Assembly (NCBI GenBank): GCA_052148715.1
Contig: JBKQHQ010000259.1
Location: forward strand, 127,282 to 191,281
Direction of reading: 5' to 3'
Source: JBKQHQ01 sp052148715
Lineage (GTDB): Bacteria; Pseudomonadota; Alphaproteobacteria; Rhizobiales; Xanthobacteraceae
Length of the DNA: 64,000 nucleotides
Part shown: one piece after another, positions 60,912 through 64,000 of the stretch
Layout: every line of letters starts with the position of its first letter
Position numbering within the stretch: position 1 is the first letter of the stretch
Translations under genes and position numbers: made by a program
Notes under the pieces: model-generated
Seen by the model: the letters and a program-made list of their open reading frames with translations, nothing else
Told to the model about the DNA's origin: nothing
Database searches by the model: none

Positions 60912-62030
60912 TCAGGCCCCGGCCGGGCGGCTCCAGGGTCCCGGCTGGACGCCGCGCGGCAGCGCATCGTGCACGATCAACATCTCGCCGACGGTTGCCG
61001 CGGTGACGAGACCGACCAGCCGGCCGGCGGCATCAACGATCGCCACCGCCGGCGCCGATTTTTCCTGCAGGATGTGCAGCGCATCCTCGAGCGAGGCGCG
61101 TTGTCCCAGCGTCGGCACATTGCTGCTCATGGCGTCGGCGACCCGCGTGCCGGGTCCGAGTTGCTTGAGCGCGCGAATGAGATCGGTGCGGCCGAGCACG
61201 CCGACCGGTCGTCCGGCGGCGTCGACGACCGGGAATTCGGTTTGGCTCGTATGCAAGACCGTCTCCACCGCCTCGTCCATGTGGGCGTCGGGCGACAGCG
61301 ACGCGAATTGCGTGATCATGGCGGCGCTTACCGGCAGCTCATGCGACACCGCGCGCAGCGCCACCAGATGCGCCTCGGACGCGGCCGCGAGATAGACGAA
61401 AATGGCAATGAAGATCAGGATCGGATTGCCGAAGAGGCCGAGGAAGCCGAGCGCAAACGCGACCCCTTGGCCGATCGCCGCGGCAATACGGGTGGCGCGC
61501 ACAAAGCCGAGCCGGTGCGCCAATAGTGCCCGCAGCACGCGGCCGCCGTCCATGGGAAAGGCGGGGATCATGTTGAACACGGCGAGGAACAAATTCACGG
61601 CGGCGAGGCGATCGATCATCGACACGTTCGCGCTCTCCACGGCCGCGAGGTGTTCCAGGTTCAGATTCGCGCCCGCAAGCACAACTAACACGAGCGCGAT
61701 GACCACGTTGACGGCGGGACCGGCGATGGCGATGAGGAACTCTTCGCGCGGCGTCTCCGGAATTCGTTCCAGGCGGGCCACGCCGCCGATCGGAAGCAGT
61801 GTGACATCGGGCGTCGCGACGCCAAAGGCGCGCGCCGTAAAGATGTGGCCGAATTCGTGCGCCAGCACGCAAGCAAACAGCAAGATCATGAAGGCAAGGC
61901 CGCTCCATGCCGCTTGCGGCCCGCCGGAGATGTAGCTCGCGACGAAGATCCACACGAGGAACAAGAGAAAAGTCACGTGGATGCGTACGGCCGTGCCGGC
62001 GATCGTGCCGATATTCAAGGACCAGGGCAT
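60912..62030 (-). CDS. Site-2 protease family (M50) protein with CBS domains
   Basis: A 372-residue membrane metalloprotease. Six or so hydrophobic segments occupy residues 8-220. The zinc motif LAHEFGH (His58, Glu59, His62) and NMIPAFPMDGGR (Asp161) form the complete site. Two CBS domains follow (about 245-360: ASLSPDAHMDEAVETVLHTSQTEFPVVDAAGRPVGVLGR and VADAMSSNVPTLGQRASLEDAL). CBS-linked S2P enzymes may sense adenine nucleotides. Target unknown. It is upstream of typA on the same strand, with a 202-base gap, and divergent from phhB. Confidence 0.92.
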   Translation of the reverse strand: MPWSLNIGTIAGTAVRIHVTFLLFLVWIFVASYISGGPQAAWSGLAFMILLFACVLAHEFGHIFTARAFGVATPDVTLLPIGGVARLERIPETPREEFLIAIAGPAVNVVIALVLVVLAGANLNLEHLAAVESANVSMIDRLAAVNLFLAVFNMIPAFPMDGGRVLRALLAHRLGFVRATRIAAAIGQGVAFALGFLGLFGNPILIFIAIFVYLAAASEAHLVALRAVSHELPVSAAMITQFASLSPDAHMDEAVETVLHTSQTEFPVVDAAGRPVGVLGRTDLIRALKQLGPGTRVADAMSSNVPTLGQRASLEDALHILQEKSAPAVAIVDAAGRLVGLVTAATVGEMLIVHDALPRGVQPGPWSRPAGA

Positions 62031-62317
62031 GGCGCCTCACCGTTGCAAAAGTCGTCCACCTGAACCCAAAAGGTAATGCCGCGGGTGTAAGATTACGAGG
62101 GCGGAGGTCATTGCCGGCCGGGCGGTTGATTTGTTAACGGCGGATCGAAGCCTCGCCGCGCTTCGCTCTTGTCACAGCCACAGATTGTGCGATAGGGTTC
62201 CTTGCCATGGTCGGCGTGCCGGCACACGTATCGGCGCGGGCAATGCGACTTCTTCTGCACTCGAACGCGCCCTACATTGAGGGCGTCAGTCCGAGAGAAC
62301 CGATCACGAGGTCTCCG

Positions 62318-62614
62318 ATGCAACCCAAAAAACTCAGCGGCGATGCCCGCAAGGCCGCCCTTGCGAAGCTTAAAGGCTGGAGCGAAGCCCAGGGCCGCGA
62401 TGCCATCGCGAAGAAATTCGTGTTCAAGGATTTCAACGAAGCGTTTGGGTTCATGACGCGCGCAGCGCTCGTTGCCGAGAAGCTCGACCATCATCCCGAG
62501 TGGTTCAATGTCTATAAGACCGTCGAGGTGACGCTTTCGACCCACGATGCCGGCGGCGTGACCGAGTGCGATGTCGAGCTTGCCGCCGCCATGGATCAGA
62601 TCGCATCGGCGTAG
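62318..62614 (+). CDS. phhB: Pterin-4a-carbinolamine dehydratase
   Basis: A 98-residue protein with the PCD active-site pattern: AIAKKFVFKDFNEAFGFMTRAAL, AEKLDHHPEWFNVYKTVEVTLSTHDAGG (HHPxW with catalytic His pair and later His). It dehydrates 4a-hydroxytetrahydrobiopterin to regenerate the cofactor of aromatic amino acid hydroxylases and also appears in folate metabolism. No hydroxylase gene is near. Start at MQPKKLSGD (62318). Confidence 0.94.
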   Translation: MQPKKLSGDARKAALAKLKGWSEAQGRDAIAKKFVFKDFNEAFGFMTRAALVAEKLDHHPEWFNVYKTVEVTLSTHDAGGVTECDVELAAAMDQIASA

Positions 62615-62702
62615 GGGTATCGGACGTGCCTTATCGACGCCCATTTCGGCCGCTATCCTTTTCCGCTGCCTTGCGATTTGGGCCAAGATTTGGGTCAAGA
62701 CG

Positions 62703-63089
62703 ATGACCTACCAACGCACCGCCGAATGGGACGCCGGACCAGATCAATGGCAGGCTCGCGATGCCGCCGATGAACCGCGACTGCGCCGACGCTTTTGGAG
62801 CAAGGCCAAGCGCCTCGGGGCCGCGTTGCCGTTCGCTGAGGATTTGCTGGCGGCTTATTATTGCGCCTTCGACCGCGATACGCCGCTACAGGTGAAAGCG
62901 GTGCTGGTCGGCGCCATTGCCTATTTCGTCCTGCCGTTCGATGCCGTGCCGGACGTGTTGCCGCTTATCGGCTTCACCGACGATGCGGCGGTGCTGGCAA
63001 CGGCCATCAAGCTCGTGGCGACAAACATCAGCCCGGTGCATCGCGCGGCCGCCCGCCGCGCCCTGCAGCGCGGATTGCAGCCGGAATAG
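62703..63089 (+). CDS. YkvA/DUF1232 family membrane protein
   Basis: A 128-residue protein. The DUF1232 core is FAEDLLAAYYCAFDRDTPLQVKAVLVGAIAYFVLPFDAVPDVLPLIGFTDDAAVL: one membrane-like segment (VGAIAYFVLPFDAVPDVLPLIGF) with the D-x-x-PD-x-P pattern. The tail is helical and basic. Function unknown. It lies 88 bases after phhB on the same strand. Confidence 0.9.
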   Translation: MTYQRTAEWDAGPDQWQARDAADEPRLRRRFWSKAKRLGAALPFAEDLLAAYYCAFDRDTPLQVKAVLVGAIAYFVLPFDAVPDVLPLIGFTDDAAVLATAIKLVATNISPVHRAAARRALQRGLQPE

Positions 63090-63188
63090 AGGGCCTCGGC
63101 GCTCACGCAGGCGAGCGCCGCGCGAGCTGGCGGGCACCTTAATGTGAAGGCACTTTGAGTTTCGTCTCGGCAACCCCGAGGAGGCGTG

Positions 63189-63818
63189 GTGAACCCGTAC
63201 CGACGGCGCGTCCTGCGGCTGACCTGTGCCGCGGCCCTTGTTTTAGCCGACGCCCTGCCGGCGCCGGCACAGCAGTCAGGCGCTTCAACCAAGCCCACCG
63301 CACAACCCGCGAAACAGGCTAAGAAACCGGAGGCGGTCAAGTCGGCTGCGGTAACTCCCCCCGCAGGCAACCCGAAGCCGTCGTTGCTGGGCCAATACGA
63401 GGCATGGAGCGCCTATACGGCGACGCCGAACGGACGCAAAGTCTGCTTCGCGATCGCGCGGCCGGCATCCTCGCAAAGCGATCCGCCGAACCGTCCCCGC
63501 GATCCGGTCTTCGCCTTTGTTTCAAGCCGGCCGGCCGAAAAGGTAAAGGAAGAAGTCTCGATCCTCATCGGTTATTCGTTCAAATCGAGCTCGGAGGCTA
63601 GTCTTGCGGTCGGCCCCGCCAAGTTTGCCATGTATACGCAAAACGACAGCGCCTGGGTCAGGCACGCCGGCGACGAGCCGAAGGTGATAGATACCCTGCG
63701 CAAAGGCTCCGATATGGTGATAAAGGGCACGTCCGAGCGCGGAACGCAGACCAGCGACACCTTCTCACTCAAGGGCATCAGCCAGGCGCTCGATCGCATC
63801 GCCCAGGAATGCAAATGA
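63189..63818 (+). CDS. Secreted invasion-associated locus B (IalB)-like protein
   Basis: A protein of about 209 residues with a signal peptide (VLRLTCAAALVLADALPAPAQ), a Lys/Pro/Ala-rich linker (about 30-60) and an IalB-type domain: YEAWSAYTATPNGRKVCFAIARP, SILIGYSFKSSSEASLAVG and FAMYTQNDSAWVRHA, GSDMVIKGTSERGTQTSDTFSLKGIS. IalB was first described in Bartonella; homologues are common in free-living Hyphomicrobiales and their role is unknown. AGGAGG (63179-63184) fits GTG 63189 better than the GTG three bases earlier. Confidence 0.82.
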   Translation: MNPYRRRVLRLTCAAALVLADALPAPAQQSGASTKPTAQPAKQAKKPEAVKSAAVTPPAGNPKPSLLGQYEAWSAYTATPNGRKVCFAIARPASSQSDPPNRPRDPVFAFVSSRPAEKVKEEVSILIGYSFKSSSEASLAVGPAKFAMYTQNDSAWVRHAGDEPKVIDTLRKGSDMVIKGTSERGTQTSDTFSLKGISQALDRIAQECK

Positions 63819-64000
63819 GGAATGCAATAAGTCGCGCGTTCTGATCGTTCGGGTATTCTTGCCGGTCCCTTAGCCCAACTTTCCCAACTCGGGCTGTCGA
63901 ACGGCGATTTTCGGCGGCCGGGGACGCTTTTTTATGAGTCGAATCAATGGAGGGCAATCGTAAGTCTGCTGTAGTGTAGACCAAGTATCTTTTCCATTGA

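Noticed and set aside
1..64000. CRISPR arrays, insertion sequences, prophage genes
   Set aside because: No regularly spaced repeats, transposase motifs, terminal inverted repeats or phage structural proteins were found by reading both strands.

Overview
The window looks like ordinary chromosome of a GC-rich alphaproteobacterium of the order Hyphomicrobiales, probably near Bradyrhizobium, Rhodopseudomonas or Pseudolabrys. This is an inference. It rests on the alphaproteobacterial-type tad/cpa pilus operon, a fused transaldolase-glucose-6-phosphate isomerase, an HWE-family histidine kinase, an IalB-like protein, several small proteins of rhizobial type and an FNR/FixK-type regulatory motif. I see no prophage, insertion sequence, integrase, CRISPR array or rRNA. 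There is one tRNA, tRNA-Ala(CGC).

Layout. 0-7.4 kb: end of an acyl-CoA thioesterase, htpG, a glutathione S-transferase, two tandem cupins, a quinone oxidoreductase, a very small membrane protein and an M24-fold protein that has lost most metal ligands. 8.1-16.4 kb: a tad (Flp) pilus assembly operon, cpaB-cpaC-lipoprotein-cpaE-cpaF-tadB-tadC, then tadD. No pilin or prepilin peptidase is nearby. 16.5-25.3 kb: accessory metabolism, with a second quinone oxidoreductase, a DUF3891 protein divergent from a GntR/UTRA regulator, a phytoene-dehydrogenase-like flavoprotein, a luciferase-like monooxygenase, an FMN 2-hydroxy-acid dehydrogenase, a patatin phospholipase and an LTXXQ periplasmic protein. 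25.4-37.4 kb: a 12 kb minus-strand run, tkt, tal-pgi, gnd, zwf, pgl, a HAD phosphatase, a UBP zinc-finger protein and phosphoketolase. It carries the complete oxidative pentose phosphate pathway, its non-oxidative recycling enzymes and a phosphoketolase exit to acetyl phosphate. 37.7-40.6 kb: a fumarate-reductase-like flavoprotein coupled to a minimal 2Fe-2S protein, and a metallo-beta-lactamase-fold hydrolase.

40.8-50.6 kb is the most distinctive part. Eight 14-bp sites matching TTGAT-N4-ATCAA (three exact, five with one mismatch) lie in intergenic spaces before small conserved proteins, an alpha/beta hydrolase-phosphoribosyltransferase pair, a PEBP protein, a PolX/PHP DNA polymerase and a three-domain ACP-acyl ligase-PlsC protein. 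This looks like a block of genes under an FNR/FixK-type oxygen-responsive regulator.

50.6-64 kb: a tripartite-transporter binding-protein gene broken by one nonsense codon, TerB-like, short-chain dehydrogenase, glutamine amidotransferase, an orphan HWE histidine kinase, a lysozyme-like periplasmic protein, tRNA-Ala, YggT, DUF167, a GNAT acetyltransferase, TypA/BipA, a CBS-containing site-2 protease, pterin carbinolamine dehydratase, a YkvA/DUF1232 protein and an IalB-like secreted protein.

All functions are read from protein motifs and context by eye. No database search was run.
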